Shown here piece after piece: positions 37,190 through 46,254 of a stretch of 56,200 nt of DNA. The stretch comes from an uncultured Bacteroidota bacterium (GTDB lineage Bacteria > Bacteroidota > Bacteroidia > Chitinophagales > Chitinophagaceae). Position 1 is the stretch's first letter. Each line of letters starts with the position of its first letter. The notes beneath the pieces were generated by a model, which was given only the letters and a program-made list of their open reading frames with translations, did not search any database and had not been told where the DNA came from. Both the position numbers and the translations under genes were made by a program. The stretch covers positions 1-56,200 of the forward strand of contig CAIVEH010000257.1 in NCBI GenBank assembly GCA_903904855.1, in the 5' to 3' direction.

Positions 37190-37645
37190 TCATATACTCA
37201 ATGCGATAATCAGGCTTATCACGCCAAGTATTATTGCAGCAATAGCTAATCCACGGTTTTTCCTCCGTGTTCCCTGCATTGTTAGGCTTATTATGCCCAA
37301 TATTATACCACCTCCGGCACATATTGCAGATATAATGATGAATGTCGAAGTATAAGAAAGGCCCAAAAATATTGTAATCAATAGGCTGTCAAGGAAACCA
37401 GCAGGTATGGCAAAAAGGGAAGATAAGAATGCAAATATTGCCACCCCTCCAGGGTGTCCCCTTCTGTCATATCGACTTTGGAAAAAACTTTTGTGCTGCT
37501 TTGTAGGTGGATCCGATTTATAGTTTGCGGCAGTATCAGATTGTGTTGCATGGGCAAAAACACTCCTGTGAACAGGTAGGGCTGCTGGGCTGATAAAGGG
37601 ATAGCTCAGCATCATTATAATCAGTATGATTTTTAGTTGAGCCAT
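37190..37645 (-). CDS. Small membrane protein, DUF4190-like
   Basis: The 151-residue product has an N-terminal signal or anchor helix, a hydrophilic stretch with KQHKSFFQSRYDRRG, and then three helices. The last two carry ICAGGGIILGIISL and GLAIAAIILGVISLIIAL, the paired glycine-rich helices of DUF4190-type proteins. No function is known. It lies alone on the minus strand between T9SS cargo genes. Confidence 0.6.
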   Translation of the reverse strand: MAQLKIILIIMMLSYPFISPAALPVHRSVFAHATQSDTAANYKSDPPTKQHKSFFQSRYDRRGHPGGVAIFAFLSSLFAIPAGFLDSLLITIFLGLSYTSTFIIISAICAGGGIILGIISLTMQGTRRKNRGLAIAAIILGVISLIIALSI

Positions 37646-37804
37646 AGGGTCTCAGTGCAATAATATCAAATATAATGCCAAATGTTTCAGCTTGAAAGAT
37701 ATATCGATTTTCCTTATCAGATTTCCAGGTAAAAATTATATTTCAATAAATTAATATCTGGCATGGTTTTTGTTGTAACTTTATTATTATAAAGTACCAC
37801 TCCG

Positions 37805-39352
37805 ATGAATAAAACACTACTCTTACTTATCATTCTTTTCCCATTCTTTGGTTATGGCCAGAATTACCAATGCCTGCAGGCGGGTGTGAAGCATTATTTT
37901 ACCAATGACAGTGGCTACCTGCGGGGAATACGGATTGACTCGGTAACCACCTCAGGAAGTAACCACTTTTATTATCCTTTTCATACGCCCAGGGGTAGCT
38001 ATTCGCCTATAGTTGGTGGCCTGCACATGTTAGATTCAACAGGTGGCAGCTGGCTGGGCAAGAAGGTAATTCAACTGAGCGATGGTACTTTTTTGTTTGA
38101 TAATCTGTGGCACGATACGGTGGTTATTAAAACCCAGGCAATTGTTGGGGCTAGTTGGGTTTTCTGGCGTGATACGGGAGTATATTACTACCAAGCCCTG
38201 GTGGCCAGCGCAGATACCATGACCATTATGGGCTCGCTTGATTCTATTAAAACTATAAACATTACGGCTTATAATGGCACTGGTATTGTTTCTACCGACC
38301 CACTGAATAGTTTTAGAATAATACTCAGTAAAAACCACGGGTTTGCCCAAATTTTCGATCTGTTTACTTTCCCTTACCAGCCTAATCCTGCAAGTACGTT
38401 ATTTCCCATGGGTTACGATTATTTTACAGATCGCCTGTTTGCCTTCACCAGCTTGCCCACAACAGGGAGAGGTATTTTCAACATCACTACTTTAATTAAT
38501 CCTACCTACGGGCAATTGTATAACTGGAATGTTGGGGATGTTTTTGAAAACAGTACCTGTACCCCAACTGTCAACAGCACGGGCCTGTACCCCTACCATT
38601 TTTATGTAGATACCATTATCAGTAAAACTGTATTAACCACCGGCACTCAGTATAGCTTTAGGGGCTGGATAGCTACTCAGGTAATTAATTCATGGCCCCC
38701 CGGAACTACTGTTCTCGATACAACTTACCCTTATGCCACCGTGCGTGATACCGGATCTTTTTTTGTGCCAGACAGTGCTTTGCTCGACACTACCCTGATG
38801 CCTGAAGAATACCTGCAGAAATCTTTTATCTACTACTGGCCCAATGATACAACATGGTGCACGGAAAGCGCAAAATATTCTTTTTTACCCGATTATATAA
38901 GACATGACACCCTACAGACTCCGATTGAAGGGCATGCCTTTACAACCTATAAGACAGGAGTGGGTTTGCTGCATTATTACAATGGTGCACCTGAGCTGGC
39001 CCAACCTATGCTCACCGACACTACACTGGTATACTATTATCAAAGCAGCTCAGGGTGCGGTATCTATACAACCGCTTCGCCCCGTATTACTTCGGTTGAC
39101 TTGGTAAATAAGCCCGGTTCCTTGTTGATCTTCCCCAACCCCGCAACCGAAGAGCTAAGCATAAAGACCACCCTCACCCAACCCTATATATTAACCCTCC
39201 AGAACATGCTGGGCGAAACAGTACAAACCATGCGCAGCACCAGCAAGGTGCAAATCATAAATGTAGCTGCCATACCAGCCGGCGTGTATAATGTAAGCAT
39301 TACTTATGATGTGGGTAGCAGGTATAATGAAAAGGTAGTCATCATACATTAA
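37805..39352 (+). CDS. T9SS-sorted secreted protein, tandem paralogue 1
   Basis: The 515-residue product has a signal peptide ending FGYGQ. The next region, NYQCLQAGVKHYFTNDSGYL, is shared almost exactly with the following gene. The middle is rich in beta structure and Thr/Asp. The CTD reads LLIFPNPATEELSI to IPAGVYNVSI. The catalytic role is unknown. Its last 240 nt are about 88 percent identical by eye to the end of the next gene, and the two lie 18 nt apart in the same direction. Confidence 0.75.
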   Translation: MNKTLLLLIILFPFFGYGQNYQCLQAGVKHYFTNDSGYLRGIRIDSVTTSGSNHFYYPFHTPRGSYSPIVGGLHMLDSTGGSWLGKKVIQLSDGTFLFDNLWHDTVVIKTQAIVGASWVFWRDTGVYYYQALVASADTMTIMGSLDSIKTINITAYNGTGIVSTDPLNSFRIILSKNHGFAQIFDLFTFPYQPNPASTLFPMGYDYFTDRLFAFTSLPTTGRGIFNITTLINPTYGQLYNWNVGDVFENSTCTPTVNSTGLYPYHFYVDTIISKTVLTTGTQYSFRGWIATQVINSWPPGTTVLDTTYPYATVRDTGSFFVPDSALLDTTLMPEEYLQKSFIYYWPNDTTWCTESAKYSFLPDYIRHDTLQTPIEGHAFTTYKTGVGLLHYYNGAPELAQPMLTDTTLVYYYQSSSGCGIYTTASPRITSVDLVNKPGSLLIFPNPATEELSIKTTLTQPYILTLQNMLGETVQTMRSTSKVQIINVAAIPAGVYNVSITYDVGSRYNEKVVIIH

Positions 39353-39370
39353 CCCTCAAAAAAGATTAAA

Positions 39371-40888
39371 ATGAAAAACCTCTTACTCCTTCTTTTGATT
39401 TCTGCCAGCCTTATTGCTGAAGGCCAGAATTACCAATGCCTGCAGGCAGGTACGAAGCATTATTTCACCAATGGCAACGGTTACCTCCGTGGCATAAGGA
39501 TAGACTCTGTAAGGACAATGGGTGATACTACTGTTTATTATCCGTTTCATACTCCGAGAGGGGCTTATGATCCGGGTTTGCCACTTACTACATCATCATT
39601 AGATACAAATGGAGGTAGCTGGTTAGGGAAAAGGGTGCTGCAAAAGGGTGATGGTACCTTTATTTTCGATAGTTACTGGAATGATTCAGTTATCATTAAA
39701 ACTCAGGCTAACGCCGGCGATAGCTGGGTGTTTTACCGCGATACCAGTCCACTATATTATAAGGCTACCATGTTGGGCGTTGATACAATGACTGTCCTCG
39801 GTGCCATTGATTCAGTCCGGAAAATTCTGATCACTGCCCATAACCCTTCTGGTATAGTTACAACTGATCCTTTGGATAGTTTCCAGATTATCCTCAGCAA
39901 GAATAAGGGTTTTGTCCGGGTAATGGATTTATACACATTTCCTTATCATAAACCGGATTCAACATACAGATTAGGGCTGGATTTTTTCCTGGACAGATCA
40001 ACCAATACTGTTGGAACAATCAATGGGTATATAGGTAGCCCGGTCGGGCCCAATACAACTGTTACCAGTTTTAATTTAGTTGACTTTGTAAATCCCAATG
40101 AACAGCAATTGCACAACTGGAATGTTGGGGATGTTTTCTATAGCGACAATGAATTGGGGATACCAATATTTGGAACAGTAACATACACTTATCTTTCGGA
40201 TACCGTTACAGACAAAGTAGTATCCGGGCACTACATCAACTACACAATCAGCGGCTCAACATTTGCATGTCCAACTCCGCCATATTATCCATGTTCCCTT
40301 ATATGCAAGTCGGGTATGTATTCATTCTCAGATTCCATTTACCCTATTATTGATACGGTGCAAATGCCAGAAGACTGGCACTACCACGGCAAATATATTT
40401 TCTATGCTCCCGGCGATTCCGGTTTTTGTTCACATGCTCCAGCTTATAGTTCCGTATTACCCGGTTATCGCCCTTCATTAGGCTGGGTTTATGAGGTATC
40501 ATCCTATAAGCTGGGCATCGGTAAAACAGAGTTCATACACAACGACGGTGACCCGACATATGAAACCGACAAACTTTTGTTTTATAAAATAGGAAGTGTT
40601 ACTTGTGGAAGCACCCTTCGCTTACCTGGCGGAAATAGTGTAACACCACAATCTCTATACACCATCTTCCCCAACCCCGCCACCGAAGAGCTCACAATAA
40701 AAACTACCCTCACCCAACCCTATATATTAACCCTCCAGAATATGCTTGGCGAAACAGTCCAAACCATCCGCAGCGCCAGCCAGGAGCAAACCATAAATGT
40801 AGCAGCCCTGCCAGCAGGGGTGTATAATGTGAGCATCATTGATGATGCGGGTAGCAGGTATAATGAAAAGGTGGTCGTCCTACATTAA
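39371..40888 (+). CDS. T9SS-sorted secreted protein, tandem paralogue 2
   Basis: The 505-residue product has the same layout as the preceding gene product: signal peptide ending EGQ, NYQCLQAGTKHYF segment, long divergent middle, and CTD YTIFPNPATEELTI to LPAGVYNVSI. The middle has diverged more than the two ends. The spacer before it (ACCCTCAAAAAAGATTAAA) is repeated after its stop, followed by ATGAAAAAGCCTC, an aborted third start (40907-40933, only eight codons). No enzymatic motif was found. Confidence 0.75.
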   Translation: MKNLLLLLLISASLIAEGQNYQCLQAGTKHYFTNGNGYLRGIRIDSVRTMGDTTVYYPFHTPRGAYDPGLPLTTSSLDTNGGSWLGKRVLQKGDGTFIFDSYWNDSVIIKTQANAGDSWVFYRDTSPLYYKATMLGVDTMTVLGAIDSVRKILITAHNPSGIVTTDPLDSFQIILSKNKGFVRVMDLYTFPYHKPDSTYRLGLDFFLDRSTNTVGTINGYIGSPVGPNTTVTSFNLVDFVNPNEQQLHNWNVGDVFYSDNELGIPIFGTVTYTYLSDTVTDKVVSGHYINYTISGSTFACPTPPYYPCSLICKSGMYSFSDSIYPIIDTVQMPEDWHYHGKYIFYAPGDSGFCSHAPAYSSVLPGYRPSLGWVYEVSSYKLGIGKTEFIHNDGDPTYETDKLLFYKIGSVTCGSTLRLPGGNSVTPQSLYTIFPNPATEELTIKTTLTQPYILTLQNMLGETVQTIRSASQEQTINVAALPAGVYNVSIIDDAGSRYNEKVVVLH

Positions 40889-40936
40889 CCCTCAAAAAAG
40901 ATAAAAATGAAAAAGCCTCGAAACCAAGTTTAGAAA

Positions 40937-41261
40937 TCAGTAATTCAAAGGTTCCTTACTTGTGTGCCGAACGCGAGCAATGATTATTTCAGATTCAGTA
41001 ACCTGGTAGGCAATACGGTAATGATATAATTCAAATGCCCTGAAACTGTTTCCATGCCCTGAAACTGTTTCCATCATTGTTTACTTTGTATTTGTCAACC
41101 GGATGCCTGTATGGCTGGGCGGGGATGTCTAAAGTCGCTGCTACTATTGCACCGCGGACTTTCAATGCATTTTTTGGTGAATCTTCTTTTATGTGGTTGT
41201 ACGCTTCACGAAGGTGTTGCTTGGCCATAGCAGGCCATATTAGTTTTCGTTTACTTACCAC
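40937..41261 (-). pseudogene. ParE/RelE-type toxin gene disrupted by a 19-bp tandem duplication
   Basis: The intact frame from 41261 gives 76 residues (SKRKLIWPAMAKQHLREAYNHI...) and ends early at 41031. Two exact copies of a 19-bp unit, TGCCCTGAAACTGTTTCCA, lie at 41036-41054 and 41055-41073. Removing one copy restores a 101-residue protein that continues AFELYHYRIAYQVTESEIIIARVRHTSKEP, the classic C-terminal strands of a ParE/RelE toxin. The toxin is therefore predicted to be inactive. The gene overlaps the antitoxin by 7 nt. Confidence 0.85.
41035..41073. repeat. 19-bp perfect tandem duplication inside parE-like gene
   Basis: Two head-to-tail copies of the 19-bp unit occur, with one extra matching base at the left edge. 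A length of 19 is not divisible by three, so the toxin frame is shifted. Confidence 0.95.
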
Positions 41262-41488
41262 TGCTCCATTTCTTTTACCAATTCCTCATGGGTGATATAA
41301 TTACCGGCCTTAATCTGCGCCAGTGCTTCATCTATCTCTTTATTATATTGTTCGATGCTGATATGCTGCGATTCTACTTTTTTAAGGCTTATGAAGGATT
41401 TGATCACACTCAGCAATGATTTCTTTTCATCCATGCCCAGCAAGGGCAGGAATCTGTTGATTTCGGCATCTAAAGATTTTGCAGTCAT
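41255..41488 (-). CDS. Antitoxin partner of the ParE-like toxin
   Basis: The 77-residue acidic protein (SLDAEINRFLPLLG..., then NKEIDEALAQIKAGNYITHEELVKEMEQW) lies directly upstream of the toxin frame with a 7-nt overlap, the usual order for type II modules. The C-terminal helix would neutralise the toxin and the N-terminal half would dimerise or bind DNA. I do not assign a family beyond ParD/DUF-like antitoxin. It stays intact although the toxin is broken. Confidence 0.7.
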   Translation of the reverse strand: MTAKSLDAEINRFLPLLGMDEKKSLLSVIKSFISLKKVESQHISIEQYNKEIDEALAQIKAGNYITHEELVKEMEQW

Positions 41489-42054
41489 AGCGCTGATATT
41501 TGCACTTGCAAATTTAGGCTGTTTTGTTTTAATGACACTATTTTCCCAATATTTGTTGCTGTCTTCAATTTACAAGGTTAAAACAACGTCCCCGACGAAC
41601 TCTCCTTTTGGTGAATATCATTGAAAATACTTTAATGTGTTTAATGCCCGGAGTATATGTTCTGGTAGAATAGCTTGAAATTATACGAATTGCAATTGAA
41701 TACCGAAGGATGTTTGCTAAAACGCGAGGGAGGGAACCATTCCGTATATCTTAATCTGACCAATAAAAAAACATCATCGATTCCCTCTAATAATGTGCAA
41801 GCAATTTGCTGCACACAAGCTCTTTGAAAATGACATTCCAATCGCGCCCATCAAATCGCTCACCCGACCACACCCTCTCCAGAGGAGAGGGCCGGGGAGA
41901 GGTCTATGGCAATCATTGATGTAAAGTATTATTATAGTTTCAAATATTAGATTGTCAATTATTCGCAATTAATATCATTGGCGGATCAATGATTTTTTAG
42001 TAAAGAAAATCTGTAAAGCCCTTGATTAAAATTCCCATAGCAGTCTAGTCCAAT
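41489..42054. other. Repeat-bearing gap with a ruvB 3'-end remnant
   Basis: No complete gene is seen. The minus strand at 41607-41579 encodes KESSSGTLF and a stop, matching the RuvB tail KESSPGMLF (25 of 30 bases identical by eye, the differences being transitions). A palindrome at 41873-41891 belongs to a GGAGAGGGCCGGGGAGAGG-type intergenic repeat. Confidence 0.6.
41873..41891. repeat. Palindromic intergenic repeat
   Basis: CCCTCTCC-AGA-GGAGAGGG is a perfect 8-bp stem, extended by CCGGGGAGAGG. I recall similar CTCTCC/GGAGAGG elements scattered in other bacterial genomes. Confidence 0.6.
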
Positions 42055-43077
42055 CTAAAACAACATCCCCGGCGAGCTTTCCTTAGTGCGGCCAAGGTGC
42101 TTGTAAGCCTTATCTGTAGCTTCGCGTCCACGGGGAGTGCGCATAATGTAGCCCTCCTGTATCAGGAAGGGTTCGTATACCTCTTCTATGGTTCCGGCTT
42201 CTTCGCTTACCGCTGTGGCTATATTATTGATACCGGCAGGCCCTCCTTTGAATTTATCAATCAGCGTAGCAAGTATTTTATTGTCCATATCATCCAGGCC
42301 GCTCTCGTCTACGTTCAGTGCGCGGAGGCCATGTTCCACTATTGCCCTGTCTATTACGCCTGTGCCCAGCACCTGTGCAAAGTCGCGCATACGGCGCAGT
42401 AGTCCGTTGGCAATACGCGGTGTGCCACGACTGCGGCGGGCAATCTCGCCTGCTGCATCGCTTGTTACGCGCACATTGAGCACACCTGCTGCCCTGATCA
42501 ATATTTGCTGTAGCACCTCGGCAGAGTAATATTCCAATCTCGACTTGATGCCAAAGCGGGATAGCAGGGGAGCGGTAAGCAGTCCGCTGCGGGTAGTGGC
42601 GCCTACAAGGGTAAATGGATTCAGTGTGAGCTGAATGGACCTTGCCGAAGGTCCTGAATCAATCATTATATCTATCTTAAAATCCTCCATGGCCGAATAC
42701 AGGTATTCTTCCACTACCGTGCTGAGGCGGTGTATCTCATCTATAAACAATACGTCACGCGCCTCAAGGCTTGTGAGCAGGCCTGCCAGGTCGGCAGGCT
42801 TTTCTATTACCGGGCCGCTGGTTTCTTTTATAGCCACCCCCAGCTCGTTGGCTACTATCCTTGATAGGGTAGTTTTTCCCAATCCGGGTGGGCCATGAAA
42901 CAATATATGGTCGAGCGACTCGCCACGCATATTGGCCGCCTTGATGAAAATGCGCAGGTTTTCTATCAGCTTGGGCTGTCCCGAGAAGTCGGCAATGGTC
43001 TGGGGCCTGATGGTATTTTCATAATCCCGTTCCTGCGGGCTTAAATCATTGGCTGGCCTTATGTTCGAATTCGACAT
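42055..43077 (-). CDS. ruvB: Holliday junction branch-migration ATPase RuvB
   Basis: The 340-residue product is full length for RuvB. It has Walker [10 protein letters not shown] (about 65-73), Walker [11 protein letters not shown], sensor 1 GATTRSGLL, the SRFG segment with the sensor/finger arginine, and the C-terminal winged helix [16 protein letters not shown]. RuvB hexamers drive branch migration with RuvA during recombination repair. ruvA is not adjacent. It is divergent from porQ. The last codons (KESSPGMLF) are partly duplicated in the gap beyond its 3' end. Confidence 0.97.
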   Translation of the reverse strand: MSNSNIRPANDLSPQERDYENTIRPQTIADFSGQPKLIENLRIFIKAANMRGESLDHILFHGPPGLGKTTLSRIVANELGVAIKETSGPVIEKPADLAGLLTSLEARDVLFIDEIHRLSTVVEEYLYSAMEDFKIDIMIDSGPSARSIQLTLNPFTLVGATTRSGLLTAPLLSRFGIKSRLEYYSAEVLQQILIRAAGVLNVRVTSDAAGEIARRSRGTPRIANGLLRRMRDFAQVLGTGVIDRAIVEHGLRALNVDESGLDDMDNKILATLIDKFKGGPAGINNIATAVSEEAGTIEEVYEPFLIQEGYIMRTPRGREATDKAYKHLGRTKESSPGMLF

Positions 43078-43257
43078 CGGTTAAAGTTAGGGAAAAAGGA
43101 ATAAATGCGGAAAGATAGCATTGTGATTTTGATTTGCGGCCTATATAACTGACTTTTGTATCTCAGATGATGAGGCTGAATATAACTTGCATATTGGCAT
43201 TGGTTCGTCTTCTGGTTTTAAAAAACAATAATATTGATGTCAAGGCGTTTTAAATCT

Positions 43258-44364
43258 ATGCGATTGTTAAAATTTACAACATTTCTTCTATTGTTTTTTG
43301 GGGTTACTGTGTCCCGGGGGCAAATTACCGGTGGGCAATATGCTTTTGAATACCTGCGTATGAGCAACTCTCCGCTGGTATCCTCAATGGGGGGTATTAG
43401 TATTGCTACGCCGGTAGATGATATTTCACTGGCACTGCAGAACCCGGCTATGATGCGGCCCGGGCTGCATAATGAGCTGGAACTGAATTACAATAACTTT
43501 TACAGTGGTATCAGTATCTCCAACCTGGCTTATGGATACCACATGGCAAAAATAAATACTTCATTTTTCTTCGGGCTGCAGTATATCAATTACGGAACCA
43601 TTGCAGAGACCGACCCTACTGGCTACCAGTACGGTAGTTTTCATCCCGACGATTATGCAATTACCCTTGGCGCCTCGCGAAAATATCTCGAAAACTGGAG
43701 GTATGGCGCTGACCTGAAATTGGCTAATTCTGACTTGTACAAAGCAAGCGGCCGCGCCTTGCTGATGGATGTGGGTATCAACTATTACGATACTGCAAAC
43801 CTCTGGGACCTGGGTGCTACAGCCAAAAATATGGGTGTGATGATCAAAAAATATGACCCATCAGCACCTTCCGAGCCGGTACCTTTCGACCTACAGTTGG
43901 GTGTCTCAAAGAGGTTCAAACATATGCCCCTGAGGTTGTTTATGACCATTCATCACCTTTACGAATGGGATATCCGGTACGATAATCCTGCCGACCTGGT
44001 GGGTACCAATTCACTCGGTCAAACAGATACTGTTAAGAGTAGCGGAACGCATTTTGCAGATAAATTTTTCCGCCATTTCATTTTTGGAGGGGAGTTGTCG
44101 TTTGCTAAAAAGCTGACCATAACCTTCTCCTACAACGACCTGCAGCGCCGCGAAATGGCTTTAAGTACCTCACCCGGCATGGCTGGCTTTGCTTTTGGGC
44201 TGGGTTTGCACCTTCACAAATTCCAGATACATTATGCCCGTACTTATTACCATATTTCAGGTCCCTACAATGAGTTCGGCCTTACTATGGCGCTCAATAA
44301 GTTGTTTGGGCTGGGGCAGTGGGGCGAGAAAGCAAAGTGGAATGCCGAGTATGAGAATTGGTGA
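43258..44364 (+). CDS. porQ: PorQ, type IX secretion system outer-membrane protein
   Basis: The 368-residue product has a signal peptide (ending SRGQ) followed by GGQYAFEYLRMSNSPLVSSMGG, the N-terminal hallmark of the PorQ family. LALQNPAMM and then FadL-like beta strands follow, in the same superfamily as PorV. PorQ, with PorZ, belongs to the attachment complex that handles A-LPS and cargo at the outer membrane. Start 43258 gives the signal peptide; the longer frame begins at 43234. It is unlinked from porU/porV by about 36 kb. Confidence 0.88.
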   Translation: MRLLKFTTFLLLFFGVTVSRGQITGGQYAFEYLRMSNSPLVSSMGGISIATPVDDISLALQNPAMMRPGLHNELELNYNNFYSGISISNLAYGYHMAKINTSFFFGLQYINYGTIAETDPTGYQYGSFHPDDYAITLGASRKYLENWRYGADLKLANSDLYKASGRALLMDVGINYYDTANLWDLGATAKNMGVMIKKYDPSAPSEPVPFDLQLGVSKRFKHMPLRLFMTIHHLYEWDIRYDNPADLVGTNSLGQTDTVKSSGTHFADKFFRHFIFGGELSFAKKLTITFSYNDLQRREMALSTSPGMAGFAFGLGLHLHKFQIHYARTYYHISGPYNEFGLTMALNKLFGLGQWGEKAKWNAEYENW

Positions 44365-44416
44365 TGCATTGGTTATCAGGAATATTTTTTGTACTTATCT
44401 ATAAAGCATAACTGTT

Positions 44417-44929
44417 ATGAAGTATCTGCTGAAGAAAATATTTATACTGCCTTGTTTGGGGCTTATGCTATTGCTGACTTCCTGCCCGGGGCCGCATAAC
44501 AGGGAAATAATGTGCATGGATGGCACTATTAACCTTTTTGGTGTAGGCTTTAATAATACAGATTTCGCTTATGGCATGGTTTACAAATACAAACAGGATA
44601 ATCTGTTCGATAGTGTGATTGATTCACAGGCGTTTTGGCAAAATGCTGCCGGAGTTGATACCTACCTTTTACGCACAAGCTATGCCCCATTGGCGCCAAA
44701 ATATGATTACAAGTTGAAACTTCCTATCATAAACAAAACCTATACTATAAGCCATATTGTGCAAAGCGGTAGAACCTATGTGTCGGCTTCCAGCAATTCA
44801 TTCCCTGTTTGCCTCAACCGGATAGTATCGGCTATGATAAATGACAGTATCTTTGTTTATACCGATACTGGTTATACTTCTCCTACTTCTTCAGGTATCA
44901 TTCCGGATACCTTTTATATACACAAATAG
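44417..44929 (+). CDS. Lipoprotein of unknown function
   Basis: The 170-residue product has a lipoprotein signal with lipobox LLTSC (Cys near residue 23). A beta-rich body follows (DGTINLFGVGFNNTDF, KYDYKLKLPI). There is no enzymatic motif and I do not recognise a family. It is 52 nt downstream of porQ and could be cotranscribed with it, so an envelope role is inferred. Confidence 0.65.
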   Translation: MKYLLKKIFILPCLGLMLLLTSCPGPHNREIMCMDGTINLFGVGFNNTDFAYGMVYKYKQDNLFDSVIDSQAFWQNAAGVDTYLLRTSYAPLAPKYDYKLKLPIINKTYTISHIVQSGRTYVSASSNSFPVCLNRIVSAMINDSIFVYTDTGYTSPTSSGIIPDTFYIHK

Positions 44930-45099
44930 GGTGGCTACCGAATACGCTCCGCATATGCACTTATAATTTCATTTTAAATGCTGAAATTATAAATGTGTTA
45001 AATGTAAATTAGCCTAATTATTCTCTTCCTTTTTATTATCCTAACACAATAGTTTATTACTCCTTCTTTTTTTCTACTTTTACCCTCAAATTGATTTTA

Positions 45100-45133
45100 A
45101 CTTTAGACTTCGTACTTAAGACTTTAGACTTCA
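45100..45133. repeat. ACTTTAGACTT direct repeat before fabI
   Basis: ACTTTAGACTT occurs twice in a short stretch, with ACTTAAG between. It is related in word content to the repeat at 9418-9553. A promoter role is possible because it ends next to the fabI start. Confidence 0.45.
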
Positions 45134-45137
45134 TAAT

Positions 45138-45968
45138 ATGTCTCACCAATTACTGAAAGGAAAAAAAGGAATTATTTCCGGTGCGCTGGATGAGCGCAGC
45201 ATTGCCTGGAAAACTGCTTTAGCCTGTGTGGCCGAAGGAGCAGAGATTGTACTCACAAATGCGCCAATAGCCATGCGTATGGGTAAGATCAATGAGTTGG
45301 CCAAATTATGCAACTGTCCGGTTATACCTGCTGATGCTACCAATCTTGCGGATATCGAAAACCTGATGCAGAAAAGCATGGATCATTTCGGTGGTAAAAT
45401 GGATTTTATCCTGCATAGTATTGGTATGAGCCCAAATGTGCGCAAGAATATTGCCTATACCAATACCAATTATGAGAACTTCCTCAAAACGCTCGATATT
45501 TCGGCGCTTTCATTCCACAGGGTATTGCAGACAGCCATGAAGCTTGATGCCCTCAATGAGTGGGGTAGCGTGGTGGCGCTTAGCTATATTGCTGCGCAGC
45601 GTACCTTCCCGGGATATAACGATATGGCTGATGCCAAGGCAGTTATGGAAAGCATTGCACGCAGTTTCGGCTACTCTTATGGGTTTGCGAAGAAAGTAAG
45701 GGTAAATACAATCAGCCAGAGTCCAACAGTAACAACTGCAGGAAGCGGCGTTTCCGGTTTCGATGTATTTCTGCACTATTCCGAGAAGACATCTCCATTG
45801 GGTAATGCCAGCGCAGAAGATTGTGCCAATTTCTGTGTGATGTTATTCAGCGACTATACCCGCATGGTAACCATGCAAAACCTGTTTCACGATGGCGGGT
45901 TCTCTAATACTGGTGTGAGCCACCTTATTGTAGAAGAAATATTGGCTGGAAAGAAAGGAGCAGAGTAA
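45138..45968 (+). CDS. fabI: Enoyl-[acyl-carrier-protein] reductase (FabI)
   Basis: The 276-residue product is an SDR enzyme that reduces trans-2-enoyl-ACP with NADH in fatty acid elongation. The FabI-specific features are SGALDERSIAW at the nucleotide loop, the HSIGMSP strand, and the active-site YNDMADAK (Tyr-x6-Lys). A glycine-rich SxxGxS loop is not expected in FabI. It is alone in its transcription unit, upstream of secDF. Confidence 0.95.
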   Translation: MSHQLLKGKKGIISGALDERSIAWKTALACVAEGAEIVLTNAPIAMRMGKINELAKLCNCPVIPADATNLADIENLMQKSMDHFGGKMDFILHSIGMSPNVRKNIAYTNTNYENFLKTLDISALSFHRVLQTAMKLDALNEWGSVVALSYIAAQRTFPGYNDMADAKAVMESIARSFGYSYGFAKKVRVNTISQSPTVTTAGSGVSGFDVFLHYSEKTSPLGNASAEDCANFCVMLFSDYTRMVTMQNLFHDGGFSNTGVSHLIVEEILAGKKGAE

Positions 45969-46169
45969 ATGTTCAGTTTTCAGTTGGCATTGGTCTATTT
46001 GCGTTTTACAGTCGGAAATTTATTCAATCCTTCAGTAAACACAAATATTCCACAACTAAATTAGCAACATCTCACATCTGTTAATAATTAATTTATATAA
46101 AAATATCGCTTTTTTTTAGCTTGAATAATATAATATTTTCGCAAGGCTTTATTTTTTTGTATTAAATCC

Positions 46170-46216
46170 TATCTTTGCAGCCCCTCGCCCGAAACGGAAA
46201 CTCCACCGCGGGCGGG
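46170..46216 (+). promoter_or_regulatory. secDF promoter and structured leader
   Basis: TATCTTTG at 46170-46177 is a good -7 box. The leader then contains CTCGCCCG (46184-46191) pairing with CGGGCGGG (46209-46216), an 8-bp GC-rich stem with a 17-nt loop, right after the expected start site. The remaining leader before ATG 46255 is AT-rich. Confidence 0.5.
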
Positions 46217-46254
46217 TATAAACATTTTATAAAGACAATTTTCAACAGGAACCC

